64,000 bases of DNA from Streptomyces qinzhouensis (GCF_007856155.1 NZ_CP042266.1:6014001-6078000), one strand, 5' to 3'; shown: positions 9,674-18,104, numbered from the stretch's first letter. Notes: generated by a model not told the origin, from the letters alone. Numbers and translations: made by a program.

Positions 9674-9967
9674 TCAGATATCGCAGGTGCTGCTGATCCG
9701 GACCGGCGGGTCCACCGTGATCCTGCCGTCGCACTGCTTGCACGTCGTCACCTTCATCGTGGTGCCGTTCTCGTCGCAGTACAGCCGGTCCCTGCAGTCG
9801 GGCCCCGGGCACTCGCACAGCGTCATGCACGGTCCCATGCACCGCGCTTCGCACGCCGTGGGGTCGTACGCGTGCAGACACTGGTGCCAGCACTCCGCAC
9901 GGCACTCCTGATCGCAGAAGTCGAGGGGGACGTCGTTGCCGCTCCACGCGGCCGTGAATCCGGGCAT
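9674..9967 (-). CDS. small cysteine-rich CX3C-array protein
   Basis: This 97-aa protein has 14 cysteines. Two arrays stand out: C-x3-C-x3-C-x3-C near residues 18-30 and C-x3-C-x3-C-x3-C-x-C near 39-53. A CECPGPDC stretch and a CKQC pair follow. Repeated CX3C spacing puts cysteines on one helix face, as in disulfide hairpins or metal clusters. No signal peptide is visible. The start could be ATG 9967 or GTG 9973 (GTGACCATG); the ribosome site is not decisive. It is the last gene of a three-gene minus-strand operon, 35 bp after the PatG_C-like gene. It could be a structural metalloprotein or a modified-peptide precursor; I do not recognise the family. Confidence 0.7.
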   Translation of the reverse strand: MPGFTAAWSGNDVPLDFCDQECRAECWHQCLHAYDPTACEARCMGPCMTLCECPGPDCRDRLYCDENGTTMKVTTCKQCDGRITVDPPVRISSTCDI

Positions 9968-10002
9968 GGTCACCGTTCTCACCTCTCCACTCCGGGCACC
10001 CC

Positions 10003-10824
10003 TCACAGGGAGGGGGCGAGAGGGGTCAGCAGATAGGGATACAGATACTCCGTGTCGACCAGCGCGGACCAGCGTTCCGTCAGATCCGTCCCGCGCTGGG
10101 TGAAGGACAGGGTGAAGCTCACCACGCCCCGGTCACCGCCGACGGGCGCGGGCCCGACGTCGATCGACGTCAGCGCCGAGTCGGCGGCGAACGCCTCGAA
10201 GGTTTTGACGTACACCGCCGCGTACCGGCAGGTGATGTAGTTCGCGGCCCGGTCCTCGGCGGTGGCGCCCGCGTTCGCCGCGACGGCCAGCAGCCGGGTG
10301 AGCACCTCGTCGGCGGTCTTCCGGAACCGCTTGGCGGGCATGTCCTTCGGCTTGTCGACGGCGTCGACGAGTTCGGTCCGGTCGAACGAGTACACCTGCT
10401 CGAACTCCACCATCGGAAGCCGCGAGCCGCCGCACCCCCCGGGCGGGACCGGCTCGCGCACCCCGATGAGGACATCGAGGTCGAGGGGCGTCGGCTGCGG
10501 CCGTACCGCTTCGATCAGCCGGTCGTAGTCCTCTTCGTACCGGGGGCGCACGGTATAGGTCTCCACGCCCCGGACCGAGAACACATACAGCAGCTGCCGG
10601 GCCAGATAGCGGTTCTCGGGCCGGTCGATGACCTCGTGCAGGGCCTCGTGGTCCGTCCGTCCCCGGGTGTCGGTGCGACCGGTGGCCTGCGCGAACTCCT
10701 TCTCGACCCCGCGATCCGGGAAGCGGCAGCCGATGCGCCCGATCGCGTACACGAAGGCGGGCCGCCGGGGCGCGTCCCCGGGCTCGGGAAGGGGGGTGTC
10801 GTCACTCGTGCCAGGCTCACTCAT
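10003..10824 (-). CDS. free-standing PatG C-terminal-domain-like protein
   Basis: The 273-aa product resembles the C-terminal domain found after the subtilisin domain in cyanobactin proteases of the PatG type. The run FVYAIGRIGCRFPD, then VEKEFAQATGR, NRYLARQLLYVF, GVETYTVRPR, LIEAVRPQPTPLDLDVLIG and NYITCRYAAVY follows that family's conserved order as I remember it. There is no protease domain here, so it is a stand-alone version of unknown activity. The ATG at 10824 has GGGAG upstream. It lies between the CGGC small protein and the Cys-rich protein in a tight operon. The function of this domain in cyanobactin enzymes is itself unresolved, so calling this a RiPP enzyme would go beyond the evidence. 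Confidence 0.7.
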   Translation of the reverse strand: MSEPGTSDDTPLPEPGDAPRRPAFVYAIGRIGCRFPDRGVEKEFAQATGRTDTRGRTDHEALHEVIDRPENRYLARQLLYVFSVRGVETYTVRPRYEEDYDRLIEAVRPQPTPLDLDVLIGVREPVPPGGCGGSRLPMVEFEQVYSFDRTELVDAVDKPKDMPAKRFRKTADEVLTRLLAVAANAGATAEDRAANYITCRYAAVYVKTFEAFAADSALTSIDVGPAPVGGDRGVVSFTLSFTQRGTDLTERWSALVDTEYLYPYLLTPLAPSL

Positions 10825-10868
10825 GGCAGGCTCCCGGTGTCTCGCCGCCGTGCCTCGGGGCCGGGGTC

Positions 10869-11084
10869 TCAGCGGCGCCGTTTGGTGAAGGTGACCCACT
10901 CGTTCATGCGCCGGGCCCGGCGGGTGCAGCCCCCGCACGGCGCAACGCCCACGGCACGGGTCGCCCGGGAGACCAGATCACCGAGCCCGATCTCTTCCTC
11001 GCGTACGAAACCGGGCACCCGGACCTGGTGGTTCCGGCGCGCCCGTCCCTTGTGGTCCTCGCCGTCCCGGCGCTCACCACCCAT
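10869..11084 (-). CDS. small CGGC-motif basic protein
   Basis: This 71-aa protein has AGGAG 8 nt before its ATG. The C-terminal half carries GLGDLVSRATRAVGVAPCGGC followed by a basic helix and NEWVTF. A similar pattern (GLGD, CGGC, then a basic segment ending in N-x-W) recurs in small uncharacterised bacterial and phage proteins. The two cysteines in CGGC suggest metal or redox chemistry. It is the promoter-proximal gene of the operon that continues into the PatG_C-like gene 44 bp downstream. A precursor-peptide role is possible but not shown. Confidence 0.65.
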   Translation of the reverse strand: MGGERRDGEDHKGRARRNHQVRVPGFVREEEIGLGDLVSRATRAVGVAPCGGCTRRARRMNEWVTFTKRRR

Positions 11085-11208
11085 ATCCGGCGCTCCTGAA
11101 TCGGCCCCCGTGACGCCTCCATTGTCCTGCGGCCGATACCGCCCCGCATCCGGACGGCGCCGGACGCCCCGGCCCGGCCGGTCAGCAGCCCCGGCCCGGT
11201 CAGGAGCC

Positions 11209-11940
11209 TCAGGAGTCCTGGAGCAGGATGTCGCCGTCCTTGGAGCGGAGCGTGATCCCGTAGCGGCCGGACGGGTCGTGGGCCATCTCGACGTTCGTAT
11301 CGCCGCCCTCGGACGCCACCGACACCTGGTAGCGGGCCTTCGGGACGCGCACGTTGATCCGGCCGCCGTCCGTGCGGACCGTCGCGGAGACCGGGGTGCG
11401 GGCCGTCAGCTGGACCGCGCCCTCCGACGACTGGGCCCGGACCGGTCCGCCCTTGATGTTCCGCCCGGTGATCCGGCCCTTCCCGGTCACCACCTCGACC
11501 GCGCCGGTGACCCCGTTCAGCTCGACGCGGCCCGAGCCCGTCGTCACCCGGACCGAGCCGACCTGCGAGAGTTTGACCGTACCGCCGGAGACCTTGCCGC
11601 GGACGGGGATGCCGTCGGGCACCTCCACCTCGTACTCGGCGGTGCAGTCCTTGCCGCAGTCGCCGAGGACCAGAACACCGTTCTCGATGCTGTACGTCGA
11701 CTTCTTCGGGCGGTCGCCCCGGTATTCGACGCGGCGCTCCAGGGTGAGCGCGGCGCCGCCCTTGCGGCCCCGGACGGTGACATCGCCCGGGCCGTCCAGC
11801 AGCACCGAGGTGATCTTTCCGGAGAGGGCCGTCCTGTCGTCGAAGCTGTCGCCCCGGGTCATACCGCAGCCCGACAGCCCGGTCGTCACCAGCCCGGCCA
11901 CCGTCACCACCGCGATCCGGCGCAGTCGCCGACGACGCAT
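11209..11940 (-). CDS. DUF4097-type beta-repeat lipoprotein
   Basis: The 243-aa product starts with an Arg-rich signal peptide and a lipobox (LSGC, Cys25), so it should be anchored outside the membrane. The rest is a regular run of short strands with glycine turns (GSGRVELNGVTGAVEV, TDGGRINVRVP, DGDILLQDS), typical of the DUF4097/DUF4098 right-handed beta-helix-like adhesin family. A CGKDC pair is present. The family has no assigned biochemical role. It is divergent from the PPTase gene across a 238-bp spacer. Confidence 0.85.
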   Translation of the reverse strand: MRRRRLRRIAVVTVAGLVTTGLSGCGMTRGDSFDDRTALSGKITSVLLDGPGDVTVRGRKGGAALTLERRVEYRGDRPKKSTYSIENGVLVLGDCGKDCTAEYEVEVPDGIPVRGKVSGGTVKLSQVGSVRVTTGSGRVELNGVTGAVEVVTGKGRITGRNIKGGPVRAQSSEGAVQLTARTPVSATVRTDGGRINVRVPKARYQVSVASEGGDTNVEMAHDPSGRYGITLRSKDGDILLQDS

Positions 11941-12082
11941 GAACGCCCCCCGTTCCCCGAGTCAACGGGCCCGCCGCCGGGGCCTGTTCGGCACCGCGGG
12001 AACCTCTGCGTCCGACGCTACCGTGCCCGCCGCCCGACTGCCACGGTGCGGGTCGCCGCGGGCGCTCCGCTTTAGGGGGCGC

Positions 12083-12091
12083 CTAGGGGTG
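12083..12091 (+). promoter_or_regulatory. TAGGGG-type motif upstream of the PPTase gene
   Basis: CTAGGGGTG at 12083-12091, preceded by TTAGGGGG at 12072-12079 (11-bp pitch), lies about 90 bp upstream of the PPTase start. Similar motifs occur before the LAL regulator and the metallophosphoesterase, each in the same orientation as the downstream gene. It is proposed as an activator site, perhaps for the LAL protein; this is inference from recurrence. Confidence 0.4.
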
Positions 12092-12178
12092 TCGCACCTG
12101 CGGCGTTGCTGAAAACCTTGTAGGAGAATGCCCGTATCGGACGGTCGGCCGGGCACCGGAACATCGGGGAAGCGACTG

Positions 12179-12841
12179 ATGATCGAACGGATACTGCCCG
12201 GCCGTGTGGTCGCGTACGAGACCTTCACGGACCCGCCGGACGCGGTCCTCCTCCCGGAGGAGGAGCCCCTCGTCCGGGGCGCCGTGCCGGCCCGGCGCGA
12301 CGAGTTCAGAACCGGCCGCCACTGCGCCCGCCGGGCGCTCGCGGGCCTCGGCTTCGCGGAGCGGCCGCTGCTCCGCGGATCCAAAGGGGACCCTCTGTGG
12401 CCCGAGACGGTGGCCGGGAGCATCACCCACTGCGCCGGCTACCGGGCGGCCGCCGTCGCCCTGACCGAGGACATCGTCTCCCTCGGCATCGACGCCGAAC
12501 CCAACCAGGCCCTGCCCGGCGGGGTCCTGGAGGCGGTGGCGCTGCCGGAGGAGCAGGTCCGCATCGAGGAACTGCTCCGCGGTCATCCCGGTGTGCGCTG
12601 GGACCGGCTGCTGTTCAGCGCCAAGGAGTGCATCTACAAGACCTGGTATCCCATCACCCGCCGCCCCCTGGGGTTCGAGGAGGCGACCGTCGACATCGAC
12701 CCCGTCGGCGGCGGATTCACCGCACGACTGGCGGACCGCAGTGTCCGCGGTGTCCCGGGCGCCCCCCGGGAGTTGACCGGCCGCTGGACGGCCGGCGACG
12801 GGCTGGTCCTCGCCGCGATCGTCCGGCCCGCCGGGCACTGA
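12179..12841 (+). CDS. Sfp/EntD-type 4'-phosphopantetheinyl transferase
   Basis: This enzyme converts apo to holo carrier proteins of polyketide or nonribosomal peptide synthases using CoA. The family motifs are present: GSITHC, LGIDAEP (Mg-binding Asp and Glu) and FSAKECIYKTWYP (catalytic Glu and Lys). The ATG at 12179 (MIERILPG) gives 220 aa, the usual length, with a GGGGAAG site about 8 nt upstream. An upstream in-frame ATG at 12128 has AGGAG only 1 nt away, too close to use. It leads a stretch of assembly-line support genes, yet no synthase is in the window, so it may act in trans. Confidence 0.95.
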   Translation: MIERILPGRVVAYETFTDPPDAVLLPEEEPLVRGAVPARRDEFRTGRHCARRALAGLGFAERPLLRGSKGDPLWPETVAGSITHCAGYRAAAVALTEDIVSLGIDAEPNQALPGGVLEAVALPEEQVRIEELLRGHPGVRWDRLLFSAKECIYKTWYPITRRPLGFEEATVDIDPVGGGFTARLADRSVRGVPGAPRELTGRWTAGDGLVLAAIVRPAGH

Positions 12842-12916
12842 ACCGGAGCCCGACCGTCCGCCCCCGGTGGACGGTCCCGGTACCCGTTTGCGCATTGCCC
12901 AGGAAGGAGCACCGCC

Positions 12917-13135
12917 GTGAGCCCGACCGAGCCGAATGTGGTTCTACGGGGCGGAACCTCGCCCTATCTCCCCGACGTTCAGCGCATCCGCCACGTGTTT
13001 GACACGGACGACACCCTGAAGCTGCTGCTGGGCAACCGCTACGAGCACTACGAGCCCACCGCGGAGAACGAATTGCACCAGGGCGTCCCGCTCCGGGTGT
13101 TCCGCTGGGTCGGGAGTACCAAGCCCGCCGAGTGA
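12917..13135 (+). CDS. DUF5988 family small protein
   Basis: This 72-aa protein starts at a GTG with AAGGAG 8 nt upstream. The pattern NVVLRGG ... HVFDTDDTLKLLLGNRYEHYEP ... RVFRWVGST matches the small DUF5988 family, often found beside PKS/NRPS or PPTase genes in actinobacteria. It lies 75 bp after the PPTase and is probably co-transcribed. No function is known. It is distinct from MbtH, whose conserved tryptophans are missing. Confidence 0.75.
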   Translation: MSPTEPNVVLRGGTSPYLPDVQRIRHVFDTDDTLKLLLGNRYEHYEPTAENELHQGVPLRVFRWVGSTKPAE

Positions 13136-13192
13136 ACCCGGGCAGGCCCGTCGGACCGGGGCGCATCCCACCCCCGGTCCATGCGTGGACGA

Positions 13193-13232
13193 CGGCGGCG
13201 GCCGGATACCCGAAGGCATCCGGCCGCCGCCG
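13193..13232. terminator. strong bidirectional hairpin
   Basis: A 15-bp perfect stem (13193-13207 with 13218-13232) and 10-nt loop separate the convergent DUF5988 and thioesterase genes. Confidence 0.75.
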
Positions 13233-13243
13233 TTCCACGGGGG

Positions 13244-14005
13244 CTACCGCGCGGAGCCCGCCCGGTAGCCGTCCAGATGGTCGGTGATCATCGCGAGGAT
13301 CTGCGGTACGCAGTCGTTCAGGTAGAAGTGGCCCCCGGGGAAGACCCGGTAGTCGAACGCCCCCTTGGTGTGCTCCGCCCAGGCCCGCGCGTCCTCCACG
13401 GTCGCCTTGGGGTCGGAACCGCCGATCAGCGCCGTCACCGGGCAGCTCAGCTCCCGCCCGGGACCGGGGTTGTACGTCTCCGCCGCCCGGTAGTCGTTGC
13501 GGATCGCCGGAAGGATCATCCGCAGTACGTCCTCGTCGCCCAGCAGCGAGGAGTTGGTGCCGCTCAGCGCCTTGATCTCGGCTATCAGACCGTCGTCGTC
13601 CCGCTGGTGGACGGTATCCGGGCGGAACCGGGACGGCGCCCGGCGGCCCGAGACGAACACCCCGGTCGGCACCACACCGGCGGCCTCCAGCCGCAGCCCG
13701 ACCTCATAGCCGAGCGATGCGCCCATGCTGTGGCCGAACAGCGCGACCGGCCGGTCCGTCCACGGCAGCACCGCCTGTGTGACGACGTCCGCCAGCTCTT
13801 CGATCGTCCCGATACCCGGCTCGGACATCCGGTCCTGACGGCCGGGGTACTGGATCGCCAGCACATCGACCTTCGGTGACAGCGCCCGGGACACCGGGAA
13901 GAAGTAGCTGGCCGAACCACCGGCGTGCGGCAGACAGACCAGACGGGTCCGCGCGTCCGGCGCAGGGTGGTAGCGCCGCACCCACAGGTCGGAGGTGGAG
14001 GACAT
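13244..14005 (-). CDS. type II thioesterase (TEII)
   Basis: This 253-aa alpha/beta hydrolase matches discrete thioesterases that clear misprimed acyl groups from PKS/NRPS carrier domains. Visible features are CLPHAGGSASYF at the N terminus, the nucleophile elbow GHSMG (Ser93), YPGRQDR, and the catalytic His in PGGHFYL near residue 230. The ATG at 14005 gives the family's usual length and N-terminus; a GTG at 14191 is in frame but would add 62 atypical residues. It is convergent with the PPTase/DUF5988 pair and supports an assembly line not present here. Confidence 0.93.
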   Translation of the reverse strand: MSSTSDLWVRRYHPAPDARTRLVCLPHAGGSASYFFPVSRALSPKVDVLAIQYPGRQDRMSEPGIGTIEELADVVTQAVLPWTDRPVALFGHSMGASLGYEVGLRLEAAGVVPTGVFVSGRRAPSRFRPDTVHQRDDDGLIAEIKALSGTNSSLLGDEDVLRMILPAIRNDYRAAETYNPGPGRELSCPVTALIGGSDPKATVEDARAWAEHTKGAFDYRVFPGGHFYLNDCVPQILAMITDHLDGYRAGSAR

Positions 14006-14210
14006 GGTCGAGGGGGTCCCTTCGCTCTGCGTCCGCCCCGGCGGCGGAGTGTTCGCCGTGCACGGCACCGCACCGGCGCCGCCCGTGCGGGGGAGATCCA
14101 ACAGCTCCCCCACTCCAACCTGCCAGGCCGCCGAGCGCCCGGACAACCCCTGACTTCCCCTACCGGGTCGCCTCCGAACACCTCCGAACACCTCCGAGTG
14201 CCGCCGGCGC

Positions 14211-14756
14211 TCAGGTCGCGTCGCCGGGGCCGGCCTGTGTGATCCGGGTCAGCTCCTCGGCCAGATCGCGGGCGAGTTCGTGCGCCAGTCCGTCGATCCG
14301 CACCGCGCCCGCGGCCGAAGCGGTGGTCACGATGAGGGTGGCGAGTCCGAATGTCCGCTGGAGCGGGCCGCGTACGGTGTCGACCGTCTGGATCCGGGTC
14401 AGCGGAGCGATCCGCCACTGCTGCCACACCCAGCCCGCCCGGGTGAACACCGCGTCGTCGGTGGTCTCCCAGCGGTGCACCCGGTACCGCCAGGACGGCA
14501 TCACGGCCGCGTACAGCAGACCGGGCACCCCGATCACGGCCGCCGAGAGCAGCAGCCAGAAGCGGGCCGGGGCGATCAGCGTCCCGAGCAGGACCAGGGC
14601 CAGTACCGGCGGCAGTACGGCGCCCAGCGCCCGCACCGTCCACCAGGCGACCGACCGCCGGTCCACCGCACGGGTCGGCGGGCGCAGGGCGAGCCGTACT
14701 CCCGTACCGCCTCCGGTGGGCGGGGGATGGGCTTCGGTCGTCGCGGAATCGGCCAT
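14211..14756 (-). CDS. PH domain-containing membrane protein (YdbS-like)
   Basis: The 181-aa product has two closely spaced hydrophobic helices (about residues 37-85) followed by a bacterial PH domain of the YdbS type (YRVHRWETTDDAVFTRAGW and WRIAPLTRIQTVD). Such proteins are membrane-anchored and of unknown role. The ATG at 14756 has GGAG upstream. It is divergent from the LAL regulator across a 407-bp spacer. Confidence 0.85.
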   Translation of the reverse strand: MADSATTEAHPPPTGGGTGVRLALRPPTRAVDRRSVAWWTVRALGAVLPPVLALVLLGTLIAPARFWLLLSAAVIGVPGLLYAAVMPSWRYRVHRWETTDDAVFTRAGWVWQQWRIAPLTRIQTVDTVRGPLQRTFGLATLIVTTASAAGAVRIDGLAHELARDLAEELTRITQAGPGDAT

Positions 14757-15163
14757 CGTCAGCTCCGGGAACAGGTCGAACGGTCGGGCGATCGGGGGGA
14801 CTTCCAGCGTACGCCTGCGGTTCTGACGCGTCCGCATCAAGCAGCCGTCCGGCGCGGTAACCCCGGACGCACCGTCACGGCCCCTGTGACCTGCGGAGCA
14901 AAGGGGACCCACGGCCGCCGGGCGAGGCCCCTTAGGGGTGTCCGGAGGGTAGGGGTAAGGGTTTACAGGGGATCCGGCTGGGGTTACTGTGTCAATTGAA
15001 AGCGGCTGTCTGCAGAAAGTTATCCGGATAACGAGAACAACTTAATTCGGGTGACGGTTGCATGGGTGAGGCGTAACGGAGATCCGTCTAAAGCCCAGGT
15101 ATATGCAGACCGTTGCCGATTTTTTTGGCCATGGTGCGGTAATGACGGGGGAAGGCGTCGCCT
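14757..15163. promoter_or_regulatory. divergent regulatory spacer of the LAL regulator
   Basis: This 407-bp gene-free region drops in GC toward its right half. It contains TTAGGGGTG at 14932-14940, another TAGGGGT at 14950-14956, and the perfect 14-bp palindrome GTTATCCGGATAAC at 15019-15032. These are candidate sites for the LAL protein or another regulator. The LAL start at 15164 is preceded by a GGGGGAAGG ribosome site about 8 nt upstream. Confidence 0.5.
15019..15032. promoter_or_regulatory. perfect 14-bp palindrome GTTATCCGGATAAC
   Basis: A complete inverted repeat about 130 bp before the LAL start codon, in an AT-richer patch. It looks like an operator for a dimeric regulator. No other copy was noticed in the window. 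Confidence 0.45.
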
Positions 15164-17923
15164 GTGGTATTGGTGGAACGTTCGCGTGAAATGAAACTAT
15201 TTGACGAATTGTTCGCCGATACCGCAAGGGGTAGCGGCAAAATCACGCTCGTCAGTGGTGCCGTGGCGAGTGGGAAGACAGAGTTACTCCATACCTTCGC
15301 CGACCGCTGTGTCGCCGGCGGCGGAATTCTGCTGTCCGCTACCGCGACCAGGGAGGACCGTAGTGTTCCCTTCGGGGTGCTGCGGCAATTGCTGGACCCG
15401 GTACCGTCCGCGGGCCGGCTCGTCGACGCGCTGGTGGCACCTCATGTGAGCAGCGAGACGCTGCGCGCGGTGGGCACGCTGGCGCTGGGGCTGTCCGACG
15501 AGGCGCCGCTGCTGGTGGCCGTCGACGATGTCCACCACGCCGACGCGCCGTCCATGGACTGTCTGTTGCGCCTGGTGAAACGGATCCGCTCGACCCGGGT
15601 GATGCTGGTGCTCGCGGAGTCCACCCAGGCCTGGTCGGTCCACCCGGCCTTCCGGATCGAACTGGTCCGGCAGGCCCAGTTCCGCCGGATCCGGCTGGCG
15701 CCGCTGACCGTGAACGGCGTGGCGGAGATGCTCGGTCAGCATCTCGGGCAGGCCGCCGCATGGAGTCTGGCCCATGAGGCCCACCAGGCCACCGGGGGTA
15801 ACCAGCTCCTGGTCAGAGCGTTGATCGAGGACTATGCCGATGTGGTCGAGTTTCCCGACCACATGAGCCGGCCGATGGGGGAGAGCTTCCGTCAGGCCGT
15901 CCTGGCCTGTCTCTACCGCAGCACCCCGGAGACGCTGGAAGTGGCCCAGGGCACGGCCGTTCTGGAGACCACCGGCTCACCGGCCGAGGTCGCCGAACTG
16001 CTGGACCGGGACCCGGAGGCGGTCGAACGGGCGATGTACGCGCTCCGGTCGGCGGGACTGGTCGAGAACGGGCGGTTCCGGCATCCGCTGATCCGGGCCG
16101 CCGTCTACGACGACCTCACCCCCGGTCGGCTGACGGAGCTGCACACCCGGGCCGCGCAGCTCCTGCGCGACGAGGCCGGCTGTGTGACCGATATCGCGGA
16201 CCATCTCGTGGCCGCCAAGCAGGTGAGCGCCGACTGGGCCGTCGCCGAACTGGAGCGGGCGGCCGAACGGGCGCTGGACGAGGACGACGAGGAATCCGCC
16301 GTCCGGTACATCGAGTTCGCGCTGTCGATGTCCGTGCCCCCCCGGCAGCAGGCCTCTCTGCGGATGCTGCTGGTCAGGGCCGAATGGCGAAGCAGCCCCG
16401 AGACCGCGGCCCGGCATCTGGAAGCGCTGTACCGGGCGCAGCGGGACGGACTGCTGAGCGTCGAGCAGACCGCCGTGCTGGTGCGCGCGGCGATGTGGCA
16501 CGGCCATGTCCAGGACGCCGAGGAACTCATCGGCGATATGGCGGTCGCCCGGCCCGAGGCCACGGCCCGGGCGCATCCCTTCCTGATCAGCACCAGGAAC
16601 TGGCTCAGGTTCTCCTGTCCGCAGTTCCTGCCGGACGACGCCCGCGACGACGCCGGCGGTGATGCTCCGGCGGCCGGCGCCGCGCCGGCGCCGCCCGGGC
16701 AGCAGGACCAGGCCGTGGCCGCGCTCAGTACGGTCCTCGGCCGGGGCCGGGACGAGGACGGCGGCTGTACCCGGGTCGCCGAACAGATCCTCCAGACGAC
16801 GTCGCTCTCCGATGTCACCCTGGAAGCCGTCGTGGCGGCCCTGCAGACCCTGATCTACGCCGAGCAGCTGCCGATGGCCGCGCACTGGTGCGATGTTCTG
16901 CTCGCCGAGGCGGACGCCCGCGGCGTGGTGTGGTGGCAGGCGGTCCTCTCCTGCTCCCGGGCGGAGATCGCGTTGCGCAAGGGCGAACTGGTGGAGGCCC
17001 AGCAGCACGCGGTCCGCGCGCTGAAGCTGATCGGGGTCCGGGGCTGGGGGGTGGCCGTCGGCCTGCCCGTGGGCATCCTGCTCTCCGTCGCCACCGCCAT
17101 GGGGGACTTCGACAGCGCCCACCGGTACCTCAAGGAATCGGTGCCCGAGGCCATGTTCCAGACCGTGTACGGACTGCCCTATCTGCGGGCCCGCGGCCGC
17201 TACTACATGGCGACCGACCGGCTCCAGGCGGCCCTGGTCAACTTCCGCTACTGCGGCGAGCTGATGACGGCCTGGAACCTCGACGCCCCGCCGCTCATCC
17301 CGTGGCGGAGCGATATGGCGGAGGTCTACCTCCGGCTCGGCGACCACGAGCGGGCGCAGCAGCTCGCCAAGGAGCAGATGGCGCGCTCCGGCTCGCGGAC
17401 CTCGCGTACCTACGGCTACGCGCTGCGGGTGCTGGCGGCGACCTCGGGCCACCGGGCCCGGCTGCGGATACTGAAGGAGTCCGTCGAGGTCCTCCAGGCG
17501 CGCGGTGACCGGCTGACGCTCACCCAGGCACTGTCCGATCTGAGCCGCGCCCATCAGTCGCTCGGCGAGTTCAGCAAGGCGCGGATGATCTCGCGCCGGG
17601 CCGGCCGGCTGGCCAAGGAGTGCCGGGTCCAGCAGCTCCAGGCCGAGGTCGCGGCGGTGCCGGAGAAGCCGCTGCTGATCGTGGAGAGGGGTGCGGACAC
17701 CTGGTCGCCGGCCCCGGCCGCCGAGGTGCTGACCCTCTCCGAGCGCAGGGTCGCCGCCCTCGCCTCTCTCGGCTACACCAATCGCGAGATATCCGGAAAG
17801 CTGCACATCACGGTGAGCACTGTCGAACAGCATTTGACCAAGGTGTTCCGCAAGTTGAATGTGAAGCGACGGACCGACCTCCCCGTCGATCTGGAGTTCC
17901 AGGGCGACGGATCGGTCCGCTGA
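15164..17923 (+). CDS. LAL-type LuxR family transcriptional regulator with TTA codon
   Basis: This 919-aa regulator begins at GTG. It has an N-terminal AAA ATPase with Walker A GAVASGKT (32-39) and Walker B LLVAVDDVHHAD (116-127), a long TPR-like middle, and a C-terminal LuxR helix-turn-helix (LTLSERRVAALASLGYTNRE ... TVEQHLTKVFRKL). LAL regulators usually activate polyketide or other specialised-metabolite clusters. A TTA leucine codon at 15284-15286, two residues after the Walker A Thr, makes translation depend on the bldA tRNA in Streptomyces. The 5' end is less GC-rich than the rest of the gene. Recurrent TAGGGG-type motifs upstream of the PPTase, itself and the phosphoesterase are plausible targets. 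Confidence 0.93.
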   Translation: MVLVERSREMKLFDELFADTARGSGKITLVSGAVASGKTELLHTFADRCVAGGGILLSATATREDRSVPFGVLRQLLDPVPSAGRLVDALVAPHVSSETLRAVGTLALGLSDEAPLLVAVDDVHHADAPSMDCLLRLVKRIRSTRVMLVLAESTQAWSVHPAFRIELVRQAQFRRIRLAPLTVNGVAEMLGQHLGQAAAWSLAHEAHQATGGNQLLVRALIEDYADVVEFPDHMSRPMGESFRQAVLACLYRSTPETLEVAQGTAVLETTGSPAEVAELLDRDPEAVERAMYALRSAGLVENGRFRHPLIRAAVYDDLTPGRLTELHTRAAQLLRDEAGCVTDIADHLVAAKQVSADWAVAELERAAERALDEDDEESAVRYIEFALSMSVPPRQQASLRMLLVRAEWRSSPETAARHLEALYRAQRDGLLSVEQTAVLVRAAMWHGHVQDAEELIGDMAVARPEATARAHPFLISTRNWLRFSCPQFLPDDARDDAGGDAPAAGAAPAPPGQQDQAVAALSTVLGRGRDEDGGCTRVAEQILQTTSLSDVTLEAVVAALQTLIYAEQLPMAAHWCDVLLAEADARGVVWWQAVLSCSRAEIALRKGELVEAQQHAVRALKLIGVRGWGVAVGLPVGILLSVATAMGDFDSAHRYLKESVPEAMFQTVYGLPYLRARGRYYMATDRLQAALVNFRYCGELMTAWNLDAPPLIPWRSDMAEVYLRLGDHERAQQLAKEQMARSGSRTSRTYGYALRVLAATSGHRARLRILKESVEVLQARGDRLTLTQALSDLSRAHQSLGEFSKARMISRRAGRLAKECRVQQLQAEVAAVPEKPLLIVERGADTWSPAPAAEVLTLSERRVAALASLGYTNREISGKLHITVSTVEQHLTKVFRKLNVKRRTDLPVDLEFQGDGSVR

Positions 17924-17940
17924 TATCGCTTTCGGTTATC

Positions 17941-17962
17941 GGAATCGCCGCTCGGCGATTCC
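17941..17962 (+). terminator. hairpin after the LAL gene
   Basis: GGAATCGCCG and CGGCGATTCC form a 10-bp inverted repeat separated by 2 nt (in practice an 8-9 bp stem with a small loop), 18 nt after the LAL stop. Confidence 0.55.
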
Positions 17963-18104
17963 GGTCCCGCGGTGTCTCCGGGTAGATTTCCACCCGGGGG
18001 CCCGGTCCGTTACGGGGCGAGGTTTTCCGGTACGGCGCCGAGGGCGTCGGCCGGGCTGCGGTGAAAGCGCGGCGGGGCCCGCTCCGGCGGCCGGTGGATA
18101 TCCG

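Noticed and set aside
10003..10824. Cyanobactin protease call
   Set aside because: No subtilisin domain or precursor peptide is present; only the C-terminal domain is shared.
14280..14999. 239-aa plus-strand open frame
   Set aside because: Lies opposite the PH-domain gene and runs into its promoter region; no recognisable domain.
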